From assembly GCF_900129025.1 (NCBI RefSeq), contig NZ_FQUM01000004.1:434001-498000 (forward strand): DNA of 64,000 bases. The letters run 5' to 3'. Source of the stretch: Mariniphaga anaerophila (lineage in GTDB: Bacteria; Bacteroidota; Bacteroidia; Bacteroidales; Prolixibacteraceae). A program made the translations under genes and the position numbers. Below are positions 40,065-49,043 of the stretch, in pieces; within the stretch, counting starts at the first letter, position 1; every line of letters begins with the position of its first letter. Below the pieces are notes generated by a model. The model made no database searches and was not told the DNA's origin. It saw only the letters and a list, made by a program, of their open reading frames with translations.

Positions 40065-42122
40065 TTATTTTTTGATACGAATCCGGGCATCCACCGCAAG
40101 AATTTCTTTTTCATTCCCCAACAGCGGATTAATATCAAGCTCCTTAATTTCGGTTGCATGCCGCAGCAAACTCGACAATCGCACAATTATTTCCTCGAAC
40201 AACGAAATGTTTACTCCCTCCTGTTTGCGGTAACCTTTCAATAATTTATATGATCTGAGTTGACGAAGCATCGATTGCGCTTCGTTTATTGAGAGCGGCG
40301 CCAGTCCCGAGGCCACATCTTTTAACACCTCTACATAAATACCTCCCATGCCGCAAAGTACCACATGCCCGAAATTCTGCTCATAGGTTGCTCCCAAAAA
40401 CAGTTCAATTCCCGAAGCCATTTGTGCAATCAGCACGCCTTGCACTCCTTCTATCCGGTTCAAATGATGAAACTCTTTTTGTACCTGCGCTACATTTCGA
40501 ACGTTTAAAACCACACCTCCCACATCGGTTTTATGCACAGGGCCGACAACTTTCATCACCACCGGAAAGCCAATTTTCGTGGCTGCCAGCACAGCTTCGG
40601 TTTCAGTTTTGGCCACAATTTCCTGCACCCTGGGAATACCGGCCGCATCAAATAGCTGATGAATGATTTCGGGCGACTGGTATCCGTCTTCTGCATTTTC
40701 TACGATTTTACGAATTGCATCCACATCAATTCCTTCCAAAAACAGTTCAGACGGAGCAGGCGGTGGCGTATGTATTACTTTGGTTAAAGCCTTTCCGAGA
40801 AGCACTTCGTCGGGAAAATTCACATTTCCGTGCGACAAAAAATAGGCAACATCTTCTTTTACATTAATAATAGAAGGCAAAATGGGATAAACCGGTTTTT
40901 TACAGCTTTTCATTTTTTGGTCGAGCACTTCGTACACATCCCGGATAGGAAAAAGCCCGGGGCTGCCAAAAATCACGGCCATACCGTCAACATCGAAATC
41001 ATTTTCGCAGGCATCTACAATTTCGCCAAGCTGTTCAGCAGTTCCGGTTGCCAGAAAATCGATGGGATTTTCAACTGAAGAGCCCGGGAAAAGCTTCTCT
41101 TTTAACGTTTGTCTAGCCGGCGAATCCGGAATTTGTGGAATTTTCAAACCACCATTTTCCAACGCGTCGGTCAACATCACACCAGGGCCGCCGGCGTGCG
41201 TAATAATTGCCAGTTTTTTCCCTTTCAACTCTTTACACATAAACACACAGGCCACGGTAGTCAGCTCTTCCCGTCCGTAACAACGCACAATTCCAGCTTT
41301 ACGAAAAAGCGCTTCCACCGCCGCATCGGAACTGGTAAGCGCTCCGGTATGAGACGAAGCAGCCCTGCTCCCGGCAGTTGAACTTCCGGCTTTAATCGCA
41401 GCAATTCTACATCCTTTGCGAATAAGCGAAGAGGCGTGAAAAAGCAATTTATCCGGGTTGTCGATATTTTCAATGTACAGCAATTTTACTCTGGGGCTCA
41501 CTCCCGGAACATAAGTTTCGTCGAGATAAGCCAGCACATCTTCCACTCCGTTTTGAGCGCTGTTACCCACCGAGAAAACATTTGCAAACCGCAGTCCTTT
41601 TGGAATACCCGATTCCATAATAAAAACGGCAGTAGCGCCGGAACCGGATATAAAATCGCATCCGTCGGAAGTAAGCGGAGGAATTGGCGTGGTAAAAACG
41701 CTGGCATGCGAAGGAGTCATAACGCCAATGCAATTGGGGCCAATTAAACAGGCATCGTTACGATCAACCAAATCCACAATTTGCCGTTCAAGCTTCTTCC
41801 CTTCTTCGCCAGCTTCGCCAAAACCGGCAGACACAATAATAAATGCCTTGGTATCATTTTGCTCAACGAGCGTTTTAACAATATTAAAACAAAGCCGCGC
41901 CGGAATGGCCAACACCGCCAAATCTACCGATGGCAACTCTTCTGCTGATGCAAACGAAGGAATGCCCTGCACTTTGGTTTCGTGAGGATTCACTGCATAA
42001 ATTTCCCCCTGAAACCCGTTTCCAACCAGATTCTTAATAATTTTCCCTCCCGGTTTCATGGTATTGTTCGATGCGCCAACAACAGCAATACTCTTCGGCG
42101 TTAACAGCTTCTCGTTTATCAT
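40065..42122 (-). CDS. ADP-forming acetate/acyl-CoA ligase, fused alpha-beta
   Basis: A 685-aa NDP-forming acyl-CoA synthetase that interconverts acyl-CoA + ADP + Pi with acid + CoA + ATP. The CoA-binding Rossmann domain starts SIAVVGASNNTMKPGGKIIKNLV. The ligase-type domains carry CLIGPNCIGVMTP and the phosphohistidine region SSHTGALTSSDAAVEALFRKAGI (His258). The C-terminal ATP-grasp half begins near residue 475 with HQLFDAAGIPRV and includes FPVVMKVVGPVHKTDVGGVVLNV. This single-chain form carries both subunits. It would make ATP from acyl-CoA at the end of fermentation. Monocistronic and convergent with the preceding operon. Confidence 0.9.
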   Translation of the reverse strand: MINEKLLTPKSIAVVGASNNTMKPGGKIIKNLVGNGFQGEIYAVNPHETKVQGIPSFASAEELPSVDLAVLAIPARLCFNIVKTLVEQNDTKAFIIVSAGFGEAGEEGKKLERQIVDLVDRNDACLIGPNCIGVMTPSHASVFTTPIPPLTSDGCDFISGSGATAVFIMESGIPKGLRFANVFSVGNSAQNGVEDVLAYLDETYVPGVSPRVKLLYIENIDNPDKLLFHASSLIRKGCRIAAIKAGSSTAGSRAASSHTGALTSSDAAVEALFRKAGIVRCYGREELTTVACVFMCKELKGKKLAIITHAGGPGVMLTDALENGGLKIPQIPDSPARQTLKEKLFPGSSVENPIDFLATGTAEQLGEIVDACENDFDVDGMAVIFGSPGLFPIRDVYEVLDQKMKSCKKPVYPILPSIINVKEDVAYFLSHGNVNFPDEVLLGKALTKVIHTPPPAPSELFLEGIDVDAIRKIVENAEDGYQSPEIIHQLFDAAGIPRVQEIVAKTETEAVLAATKIGFPVVMKVVGPVHKTDVGGVVLNVRNVAQVQKEFHHLNRIEGVQGVLIAQMASGIELFLGATYEQNFGHVVLCGMGGIYVEVLKDVASGLAPLSINEAQSMLRQLRSYKLLKGYRKQEGVNISLFEEIIVRLSSLLRHATEIKELDINPLLGNEKEILAVDARIRIKK

Positions 42123-42235
42123 GCCTTATTTTTTGTGCATAAAAGTAACCATTTTGAACGCATCTATCCCTGACTTTTTTCAATGAAGGTTTTCCTTTCT
42201 TTACACGAAATATCTACTTTTAACAAATTTCTGAC

Positions 42236-43048
42236 ATGGACGAAAAGAAAGAACAGAAGATTATCGTTTTCACAACCCTTTCCGAAAAAGATAAAAACCT
42301 CATTTTAAACGGAGTGAAGTTGGCTTCTGTTTTTAAGAAAGAGCTTTGCCTGGTTTATCGACTAAATAAAAAGGAGGCAAAAAAAAGCGAAATGGCGAAG
42401 AAAAAATTAAATGAATATTTGGTGCCGCTAAACCGGGAAATCCCGGGGTTAAAAACCTCTTTGCTGCTGCTTACCGAACCACTAAAATATGTACCCGACA
42501 CGCTGGCCGACGAACACGAAGCCATTCTGTTTGTTGCCGACTCAGGCCTGTTTAAAACATATTCGAAAGCGGTAACCGAAAGCCCGGTGCCCTTTATTTT
42601 TGTATATCCCGAAGCGCCGTTGTCGTCGTTTAAAAACATTGTTTTGCCGGTTGATATTCGAAAAGAAAACAGTGACAGCTCGCTTTGGTGCTCGTGGTTC
42701 GGACGTTTTAACCGGTCTGAAATAATTGCAATTGCTGCAAACGACAGGCTGAAAGAATCAAAAAAACAAATCGGGAAAAATATACTGCTTACAAAAAAAC
42801 TGTTTCTGAAATTTAACATCAACCACAAAATTTTTAAAGGGCAAAAATCCAGCTTGCAAAACAGTTTTGAAGCCCTCGATTTTGCCTTGTCCAACAATGC
42901 AGACATGCTTGTAATACTAGGCAGCTCTGTAATTACACCACTCGACTGGTTGCTGGGTCTTCCCGAAAAAAAAATAATAAAAAAAGCAGGCAGTCTTCCG
43001 GTTTTATTGGTTAATCCGAGGCGCGATAATTACATTTTATGCGATTGA
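42236..43048 (+). CDS. Universal-stress-protein-like protein, two-domain
   Basis: A 270-aa cytoplasmic protein. Each half resembles a UspA fold: the first opens KIIVFTTLSEKDKNLILNGVKLASVFKKELCLVY, the second NIVLPVDIRKENSDSSLW. The C-terminal segment NADMLVILGSSVITPLDWLLGLPEKKIIKKAGSLPVLLVNP matches the UspA nucleotide-binding tail, though the glycine spacing is not perfect. The first half lacks a clear ATP motif. Stress tolerance is inferred from the family only. The gene stands alone ahead of the UpxY gene. Confidence 0.75.
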   Translation: MDEKKEQKIIVFTTLSEKDKNLILNGVKLASVFKKELCLVYRLNKKEAKKSEMAKKKLNEYLVPLNREIPGLKTSLLLLTEPLKYVPDTLADEHEAILFVADSGLFKTYSKAVTESPVPFIFVYPEAPLSSFKNIVLPVDIRKENSDSSLWCSWFGRFNRSEIIAIAANDRLKESKKQIGKNILLTKKLFLKFNINHKIFKGQKSSLQNSFEALDFALSNNADMLVILGSSVITPLDWLLGLPEKKIIKKAGSLPVLLVNPRRDNYILCD

Positions 43049-43111
43049 AGCAACACCTGAAGCTCAACTCGTAAAGTCTCGTTTTCGTTTAAATAATTGA
43101 AAATGAATTTA

Positions 43112-43119
43112 TACATTTG
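43112..43119 (+). promoter_or_regulatory. Candidate promoter of the UpxY-type gene
   Basis: TACATTTG matches TAnnTTTG. TTTA at 43088-43091 lies 20 bp upstream as a -33 half. The predicted transcript has a leader of about 35 nt before the ATG at 43162. Confidence 0.45.
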
Positions 43120-43161
43120 ACACCTCATAAATATTATCCCTTACCGGTGAATTTATAAACG

Positions 43162-43692
43162 ATGAACAACCCTGTAAACCAAAAAGAATGGCATGTTGTC
43201 TATACCCGGTCGCGCGCTGAAAAAAAGGTATTTACAAACCTGACTCAAAAAAATATTGAGTGCTTTTTGCCGCTGCAAAAAAAACTGCGCCAGTGGAAAG
43301 ACCGCAAGAAATGGGTGGAAATGCCGCTTATTTCGAGCTACTGTTTTGTACACATCAACCGAAAAGAAAACGACAAAGTACTGCAAACCGACAATGTTGT
43401 TTGCTTCATTACATTTGAAGGGAAGCCGGCAAAAATACCCCAGTGCCAGATAGACGTACTAAGACGAATCACCGCCCAAAACGATTTCCAGGTGGAAGTT
43501 TCCCGCGAATCGTTTCAGCCCGGCAAAAAGGTCGAAATACTCTGCGGTCCGCTCATTGGTGTTCAGGGCGAACTGGTGAGCGTGCGCGGGAAAGACCGGT
43601 TTATTATTCGTGTTGAACAAATTGAAACTGCCTTTTGTGTTGAGGTTCCCGCAGAACAATTGACTGTTGCTCTGGAAACAGTATGTAGATAG
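43162..43692 (+). CDS. UpxY-type transcription antiterminator (NusG paralogue)
   Basis: A 176-aa NusG-like protein. The NGN domain opens EWHVVYTRSRAEKKVFTNLTQKNIECFLPLQKKLRQWKDRKKWVEMPLISSYCFVHI. A C-terminal KOW segment follows, FQPGKKVEILCGPLIGVQGELVSVRGKDRFIIRVEQI. In Bacteroidota such proteins normally sit at the head of capsule or exopolysaccharide operons and allow RNA polymerase to read through the long leader. Here the downstream genes are a small barrel protein and, on the other strand, unrelated genes, so the target operon is not adjacent. Its length and fold are complete. Confidence 0.88.
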   Translation: MNNPVNQKEWHVVYTRSRAEKKVFTNLTQKNIECFLPLQKKLRQWKDRKKWVEMPLISSYCFVHINRKENDKVLQTDNVVCFITFEGKPAKIPQCQIDVLRRITAQNDFQVEVSRESFQPGKKVEILCGPLIGVQGELVSVRGKDRFIIRVEQIETAFCVEVPAEQLTVALETVCR

Positions 43693-43706
43693 ACGAAATA
43701 TAATAA

Positions 43707-43720
43707 GGGGCAGAAGCCCC
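43707..43720 (+). other. Small GC-rich hairpin downstream of the UpxY gene
   Basis: GGGGC-AGAA-GCCCC, a five-pair stem with a tetraloop, between the UpxY-type gene and the barrel gene. No T-run follows on the plus strand, so it is not a standard terminator; it could be a pause or processing site. Confidence 0.35.
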
Positions 43721-43759
43721 CAAAACAAAAATCATAGTAAACCACAATAAAAAAAACAC

Positions 43760-44377
43760 ATGAAAAAGTTTTTCAGTTTTATTATTCTGACATTCATAAT
43801 TCATCAATGCTTTTCGCAGAGTATTAAATATGGAATTGGAGTGGGATTAAACTATACTAATCTCTCCAGCAACCGATCGATTATAGACCAATTTAATTAC
43901 AAACCCGGGTTTCAGATCAATTCAATTATTGAATATGGATTTAGCGAAAAATTAGGGGTAAGAATAGAACCCGGATTAGCGGACAGAGGTGCCTCTGAAA
44001 GTTACAACAGCACACCAGATTCAAAAATAAATATCAATTATGCTACGGTTCCGATTCTTCTAAATTATTCACCATTTAGTAAATTTTCGATACTTATCGG
44101 TCCCGAAAGCTCAATTAGGCTCACAAAAAAATTTATTCATGACGACAACCCCGAATCTATCAGAGCTGTTATTGACAGGAAGTTTGACTTAGGCGCTAAT
44201 CTTGGACTATCTTATAATCTACTTAATAATCTGGACATTAGTTTTAGATACAACAGAGGATTTATCTCTGTACTTAACAACGATTTAAAGTTTTACAATG
44301 AATATGGGATGGAAATAAAGAACACAAAACTTCACAATCAGGGGTTTTCAATTTTCTTGTCATATATGATAAAATAA
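43760..44377 (+). CDS. Small outer-membrane beta-barrel protein (PorT-like family)
   Basis: A 205-aa exported protein with a signal peptide (MKKFFSFIILTFIIHQCFSQ). The mature chain begins IKYGIGVGLNYTNLSS and alternates strands such as INYATVPILLNYSPFSKFSILIGPESS, the pattern of the OMP_b-brl_2/PorT-like family of eight-stranded barrels. It ends FSIFLSYMIK. Function unknown. It is visibly more AT-rich than its neighbours, which may signal transfer. It follows the UpxY gene by 67 bp and may be co-transcribed. Confidence 0.75.
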   Translation: MKKFFSFIILTFIIHQCFSQSIKYGIGVGLNYTNLSSNRSIIDQFNYKPGFQINSIIEYGFSEKLGVRIEPGLADRGASESYNSTPDSKININYATVPILLNYSPFSKFSILIGPESSIRLTKKFIHDDNPESIRAVIDRKFDLGANLGLSYNLLNNLDISFRYNRGFISVLNNDLKFYNEYGMEIKNTKLHNQGFSIFLSYMIK

Positions 44378-44461
44378 AAAGGTGTATTAAAAGCACATTC
44401 TGATTCAAGCTAATACAGACAACACCCCATATTCATATTTGCGATAAAAGAAAAGCTAAAA

Positions 44462-45772
44462 TCAGGGCAAATCTTCCAAATTAATTTGCGGCGGAGTTTC
44501 TGTTTTTTCCCGTTCAAAAAAAGAATCGAAGGGTGTTCTGTCACTGAAAAAGCCACAGTTCTTCAGAAAGAACTTACTGTTCTCAGCTCCTCCGGCATAA
44601 TCGAGCCGCGAGTCTTTGCGGGCAGTGGCGTCAGCAGTAAACTTCACTTTGGTCAACTCAGTCCACTCGCCGGATGTGTTGCAAACCCACTGGTTTGAAT
44701 AATAAGCCATTCGTGTCTGGTCGCCCGTATCAGTCAAAAAGTTTTCAAGAAAAGAGTGCAAACGTGTTAGCCGCGTGTTTGTTTTTGGGCGCCTGAAACT
44801 CGCAACCAACTTCCATTCACCTTCTTCGGGAGCGAAAAACCACCCTGTAAAATCGGTTGAATTATTGCCGGAAGGTTCGCCTTTCAGTAAAAACCGGTAA
44901 TTGGTTCCGGCTTTCCAATTGTACCGCAGATAACTTTGCCCGCCGGAACCTTCATTTCCAAATTCTCCGGCATGTACGCCGTCTCCTTTTTTCAGAAGCA
45001 CAATTCGGTCTTCTTCGGGAATATCGTTGGGGTTATCGGTTTGAAAAGGGCTCCACACAGAGAACAACACCCTGCGCTCGGTGGACGAATTTACCTGCAT
45101 CCCAAAATATCCTTGTCCAAAACCGTTGGCCATGTAATACGAACCGATCGCATCTTTCCCGTCGGGAACCACTATTTCCGAATAAAAAAACTGCACATCT
45201 CCGGCAGATTCGGGCACGTGGTAATTCAGGTGAACTGACGGCCCGCGGTGCCCCCAGTAAAAATCATCTTTTACAAAATAGACTTTCCCGACAACAGCCT
45301 CACCACCAATCAAAACAGTTTCAATATCTGCAAAAACGTCTCCCTGCTTTTCCAGCCCTTCAAATTCGATCCAATGGTAGCCTGGTTCTTCTATTTCAAA
45401 AACGCCGACATCAACAGTTTCAGCAGCGGTGTTTTCTACAAGAACTTCTTTGGATTGGTTGCCACAAGTAACTTTTAGCAGAGAATTACCGGTTTTTGTT
45501 TTGCCGTTAATACCCACATTCAGACTACCGGTTTGCTCAACCCGGAAATACGTTCTGATTTTTACCGATTTTTCACTCCAGTTTACAATTCCGGTCTGTT
45601 GAATTACCTGCTGATTTTTAGCTGCATTCTCCACAACCCAGCTATTCCCGTATGCAGAAATTGAGTCAGTAAATTCGAGCTTTCCGGCTATTTCGTCGGT
45701 CTTATACTGGCAGGCTCCGGTTAATGCAATCAACAGCACTAATAAAATAAAATAAGTTTGTTTGGGTTTCAT
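44462..45772 (-). CDS. DUF3472 lipoprotein
   Basis: A 436-aa surface lipoprotein (lipobox LIALTGAC, Cys21). The first half is a beta-rich region resembling DUF5077 (IVNWSEKSVKIRTYFRVEQTGSLNVGIN). The DUF3472 domain follows: SVHLNYHVPESAGDVQFFYSEIVVP, GQGYFGMQVNSSTERRVLFSVWSPFQTDNPNDIPEEDRI, then GEFGNEGSGGQSYLRYNWKAGTNYRFLL. The family is often found with carbohydrate-active genes and may bind or cut glycans, which is not proven. It follows a GT2 gene in the order GT2 first, 5 bp apart, on the same strand. Confidence 0.85.
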   Translation of the reverse strand: MKPKQTYFILLVLLIALTGACQYKTDEIAGKLEFTDSISAYGNSWVVENAAKNQQVIQQTGIVNWSEKSVKIRTYFRVEQTGSLNVGINGKTKTGNSLLKVTCGNQSKEVLVENTAAETVDVGVFEIEEPGYHWIEFEGLEKQGDVFADIETVLIGGEAVVGKVYFVKDDFYWGHRGPSVHLNYHVPESAGDVQFFYSEIVVPDGKDAIGSYYMANGFGQGYFGMQVNSSTERRVLFSVWSPFQTDNPNDIPEEDRIVLLKKGDGVHAGEFGNEGSGGQSYLRYNWKAGTNYRFLLKGEPSGNNSTDFTGWFFAPEEGEWKLVASFRRPKTNTRLTRLHSFLENFLTDTGDQTRMAYYSNQWVCNTSGEWTELTKVKFTADATARKDSRLDYAGGAENSKFFLKNCGFFSDRTPFDSFFEREKTETPPQINLEDLP

Positions 45773-45777
45773 AATGT

Positions 45778-46965
45778 CTATTTTTTAAAATTTTTAGTGA
45801 GCAATAAATATTGTGTTTCGAGATCTGCTTTCTGATAAAATTCTCCGTGCGAAAAATTGAGATACTTCAATATTTTGAACGCATTAAACTTTTGAAAAAA
45901 CCTTTTTCTGAAAGTCGAAATTTCCGAGCAATTGGCATTCAAATCAGAAACATCGGCAAAAAAATCATCGTCAGTAATAAACGCATTTACAGCATCCGGC
46001 AATTCTTTTTTGAATGTACCAAACTCCTTTTCTGAAATTCTAAAAAGTCGATCTTTTCGGTCAAAAAACAGTTTCAAATCGGCAAACGCTTCAAAGTTAT
46101 AAGTTTTGGTAAGATCTTCCTGACCACTCATCCATTTCTGCAAAACCGGACCTGTTCCGAAAGGCACCCGGTCTGACAACCGCGCAGACGGATGAACAGT
46201 TGTTCCGGCAATTTCACCCACCCGGCCAAATTGCGCGAGGTTTTGCAGGAAGTAAAAATCTTCGCCTGCCTGCCTCCGGTTCATTCCTCCGCGTTTCACG
46301 TAAGCCCCGGCAGTTACGGCAAAAGCCGACCCCACCGTAAACATGGGCCATGGATAACCCGTAAACTCCAAAGCCATTTTGTAATAGGCCATGTATTTTT
46401 CGTAAAAAAGAATCCCCTCCAGGTGTCTGTTTTCAACCCCTTCGGTTTGATGAGAAAAAGCAATGGTAGCTCCTACATGCAAAGGATTCTCGCTAAAAAA
46501 CCTTTCTATTTCTGTCAGGTAGTTTTGCTCCACCAGCGTATCTGCGTCAAGCGAAACAATAATTCCACCAGACCGGTCCGACAAATTAAAACGGCGTATT
46601 GCCTCATCCATCCCCTTTTTCCGCGCCAGGCCGGCACCTGCCCATTTCTTTCGCAACTCTACCGGGCCAACCGCAAAAAACATCAACCCTTTTTTCTGAT
46701 GGCCGGAAATCCAACGGTCAAGCTCCTGTTTGGTATTTCTGTTTTGAATTTTAGTCTCTTCTGACGCCACTTCCGAATGGTTAATCAGAATAATAACTTC
46801 GGTACTGCTTTCCGGCAAATCGCAAGAATACAGCGCGTTCAATGTCTGCAAAACGTCCGGCTCCCTGTAACAGGGAATAACAACCGAAATACCCAGATTT
46901 TCATCCGGCGCTTCAGTAATCAAAACCGGCACTGCACCTTTTGTCAGGTATTTATCGGCAAACAT
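45778..46965 (-). CDS. Family 2 glycosyltransferase
   Basis: A 395-aa cytoplasmic GT-A-fold transferase. The N-terminal nucleotide-sugar domain begins LGISVVIPCYREPDVLQTLNALYSC, and the DxD-type motif is SLDADTLVEQNYL. GAGLARKKGMDEAIRRF and TVGSAFAVTAGAYVKRGGMNRRQAGEDFYFL are acceptor-side segments, the latter carrying the ED of the GT2 ED motif. No membrane helices are evident. The acceptor is unknown. The DUF3472 lipoprotein gene begins 5 bp after it, so they share one mRNA. Confidence 0.87.
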   Translation of the reverse strand: MFADKYLTKGAVPVLITEAPDENLGISVVIPCYREPDVLQTLNALYSCDLPESSTEVIILINHSEVASEETKIQNRNTKQELDRWISGHQKKGLMFFAVGPVELRKKWAGAGLARKKGMDEAIRRFNLSDRSGGIIVSLDADTLVEQNYLTEIERFFSENPLHVGATIAFSHQTEGVENRHLEGILFYEKYMAYYKMALEFTGYPWPMFTVGSAFAVTAGAYVKRGGMNRRQAGEDFYFLQNLAQFGRVGEIAGTTVHPSARLSDRVPFGTGPVLQKWMSGQEDLTKTYNFEAFADLKLFFDRKDRLFRISEKEFGTFKKELPDAVNAFITDDDFFADVSDLNANCSEISTFRKRFFQKFNAFKILKYLNFSHGEFYQKADLETQYLLLTKNFKK

Positions 46966-47003
46966 GGATTTCCCTTTTTTAATGAGCGCTATACAAACAA
47001 AAA

Positions 47004-47023
47004 ATCCGGAGTTTCCCCCGGAT
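47004..47023 (-). terminator. Terminator after the OmpH-like gene
   Basis: Stem ATCCGG / CCGGAT with an 8-nt centre, followed by a T-run on the minus strand, 24 bp past the ompH-like stop and ahead of the GT2 gene. Confidence 0.75.
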
Positions 47024-47046
47024 CATATATCGTTAAAAACGACGAA

Positions 47047-47649
47047 TTATTTTGCAGAACTCTGCGTGTAGCGTTCGTTTAACGCTTTCAACACTTCGCC
47101 GGTTATATTATGAGCTTCGTCTCCAACCAGAATTTCAGCACCGTTAAAAATGTAATCGTACTTTTTATCTTTGTTGTATTCCTGCAGGTAGTTCAGCAAA
47201 CTGTCCAGAATTTGTTTATTGTTTGCAGACTGTACTTCGGCAAGTTTCCCTGACAATTCCTGGTCAAGCTTCATAATTTCCTGTTCTTTGCCCACCAATC
47301 TGTCACGTTCCTGTATTGCACGCTGTTCTGTTAGGAATCCACCACGTTGCAACTTTTCCTGAAATGCTGCGGCTTCGCGTTCAAACGTTTGACGCTTTGT
47401 TCCAAACTCACTGTTATAAGCTTCCTGTTTTTTAGAAAACTCATCGTGCAGATCCTGTGCCATTTCATAGTTCAGAATTACTGAATCTGCTTTTACATAA
47501 GCAATTTTAAACGAACTTCCAACGCCGGCAACAGCTTCTTTTTCAGTCGACTTTTCCCCCGGTTCGTTGTTTTGTGTAAAATGCAAAACATACAAAATTG
47601 CAACAGCTATTAAAGCTACAACAGAAACAATTGATGATGATCCTTTCAT
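47047..47649 (-). CDS. OmpH/Skp-family periplasmic chaperone
   Basis: A 200-aa protein. A hydrophobic N-terminus (SIVSVVALIAVAILYVLHF) anchors or exports it. The rest is a long charged coiled coil, FKIAYVKADSVILNYEMAQDLHDEFSKKQEAYNSEFGTKRQTFEREAAAFQEKLQRGG, then the small body domain with YNKDKKYDYIFNGAEILVGDEAHNITGEVLKALNERY. It is a holdase for outer-membrane proteins. A TTG 30 bp upstream extends the frame, but a -7 element at 47685 puts transcription at about that codon, so the ATG at 47649 is chosen. Confidence 0.9.
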   Translation of the reverse strand: MKGSSSIVSVVALIAVAILYVLHFTQNNEPGEKSTEKEAVAGVGSSFKIAYVKADSVILNYEMAQDLHDEFSKKQEAYNSEFGTKRQTFEREAAAFQEKLQRGGFLTEQRAIQERDRLVGKEQEIMKLDQELSGKLAEVQSANNKQILDSLLNYLQEYNKDKKYDYIFNGAEILVGDEAHNITGEVLKALNERYTQSSAK

Positions 47650-47684
47650 TTTATTATAAAAATTTAATTTGGTCTTCAAGTGGG

Positions 47685-47692
47685 CAAAGATA
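47685..47692 (-). promoter_or_regulatory. -7 promoter element for the OmpH-like gene
   Basis: Minus-strand TATCTTTG, exact TAnnTTTG, 35 bp before the ATG. It decides the start codon, since the alternative TTG at 47679 would coincide with the predicted transcription start. Confidence 0.5.
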
Positions 47693-48072
47693 ATTCTTTC
47701 AACATAAAGGAAAAGGGTAAAATATCACTTTTTTCGTACTACCCGATTTATAATTTTTAAAGACGAAAAAACAAACCCGCACAATCCTGTTCATTTCCCC
47801 GGAGAATTGCCAAATGCTGCCGCGGAATCTTTATTTCCTTTACACAAACCCGGCAAAATCCGCCTGCAACGCCAAAAACCAAAGCATAAACAAATCGGCG
47901 CTTACTCTTTTAATTTCAAACGAGGGCGGCCTCATAATTTTTAAAATCATTCTTTTTCAAAAAAAGCTGCACAAAATCATAAGTTACCACTGATAAACAT
48001 CATAGTAAAAAGCTCGGACCGGATTTACTTTTACAAAAAGAATAAGTAAACATCTGAAACCGGAAAATTAAA
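47693..48072. other. Intergenic region between the OmpH-like and proline dehydrogenase genes
   Basis: A 380-bp stretch between divergent genes. TACTTTTA near 48026 is a near-consensus -7 element for proline dehydrogenase. No open frame, RNA gene or strong hairpin is seen. Confidence 0.35.
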
Positions 48073-48984
48073 ATGTTGAACAGACTCATTGCAGATATGC
48101 TGCCGTTTATGCCCAAAAAGTTGGTTTGGGTTTTTTCGAGGCGATACATTGCCGGCGAAACCATCGAAGAAGGATTGCTGGCATCGAAACTGTTAAACCA
48201 GCAAAACATTGAAGTAACCATTGATTTGCTTGGCGAGTTTATTGAAACACTCGAAGAAGCTGTCAGCAATAAAGATCAGTACATCAATATTATTGAAAAA
48301 TTTACTGCCGAAAAAGTAACCGGGAGTTTTTCGTTAAAACCCACCATGTTTGGGTTATTGATTGACGAAGATGCATGCTACCGGTATATTCGCGAAGTGG
48401 TTTCTTTTGCGGTGCAGAAGAACTGTTTTGTGCGCATCGACATGGAAGACTCGCAGTGCGTGGATTCAGAAATCAAGCTTTTCAAAAAACTGCAGGACGA
48501 ATTTCCCAAAAATGTAGGACTGGTAGTTCAGGCTTATCTGCGACGTACTCTTTCCGATTTAATGGATTTAAAAGAAGTGAATACCGACGAAGCGCCACTG
48601 AATTTCAGGCTGTGCAAAGGTATTTATATTGAACCGGAAAAGGTTGCATACAAAAGGCACGACCAAATACGGGAGCATTTTCTGGAAGATCTGGAATTTA
48701 TGTTCAAAAATAAAATGTATGTGGGAATTGCCACGCACGACCAATACCTGGTGGAAAATGCGTATCGGCTTATTGAACAATACCAGGTGCCCGAAAGCAT
48801 GTTCGAATTTCAGATGCTTTACGGAGTAACGCCCGAATTGAGGCAATCGATTATTGACCGCGGCCATAAAATGCGGGTTTATGTTCCGTTCGGGGAGCAA
48901 TGGTTCAACTACTCTACCCGGCGATTAAAAGAAAACCCAAAAATGGCGTCGCACATCATAAAAGCACTTTTCATAAGGGGTTAA
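48073..48984 (+). CDS. Proline dehydrogenase family protein
   Basis: A 303-aa FAD-dependent TIM-barrel enzyme oxidising L-proline to pyrroline-5-carboxylate. SFSLKPTMFGLLIDEDACYRYI is the early barrel segment, VRIDMEDSQCVD supplies strand 3, and FRLCKGIYIEPEKVAYK and IATHDQYLVENAYRLIE follow. YVPFGEQWFNYSTRRLKENP is the substrate-binding arginine pair near the end. The single-domain, short form matches other Bacteroidota proteins. No pyrroline-5-carboxylate dehydrogenase gene is adjacent. Ends in a bidirectional hairpin. Confidence 0.9.
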   Translation: MLNRLIADMLPFMPKKLVWVFSRRYIAGETIEEGLLASKLLNQQNIEVTIDLLGEFIETLEEAVSNKDQYINIIEKFTAEKVTGSFSLKPTMFGLLIDEDACYRYIREVVSFAVQKNCFVRIDMEDSQCVDSEIKLFKKLQDEFPKNVGLVVQAYLRRTLSDLMDLKEVNTDEAPLNFRLCKGIYIEPEKVAYKRHDQIREHFLEDLEFMFKNKMYVGIATHDQYLVENAYRLIEQYQVPESMFEFQMLYGVTPELRQSIIDRGHKMRVYVPFGEQWFNYSTRRLKENPKMASHIIKALFIRG

Positions 48985-49002
48985 TTTTAAGGTTAGACAA
49001 AA

Positions 49003-49037
49003 AAGGGGATTGCCACGATGGTTTCTGCAATCCCCTT
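49003..49037. terminator. Bidirectional terminator between proline dehydrogenase and nitroreductase
   Basis: Stem AAGGGGATTGC / GCAATCCCCTT (11 bp) with a 13-nt loop. A T-run follows on the plus strand, and a T-run on the minus strand, so it can stop both convergent genes. Confidence 0.9.
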
Positions 49038-49043
49038 GTTTTT

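Noticed and set aside
43707-43720. The GGGGC-AGAA-GCCCC hairpin as a terminator of the UpxY-type gene
   Set aside because: No T-run follows on the plus strand, so it is listed only as a hairpin of unknown role.
47650-47679. A TTG start ten codons upstream for the OmpH-like protein
   Set aside because: The -7 element at 47685-47692 places the transcription start at about that codon, so it cannot be translated from this promoter.
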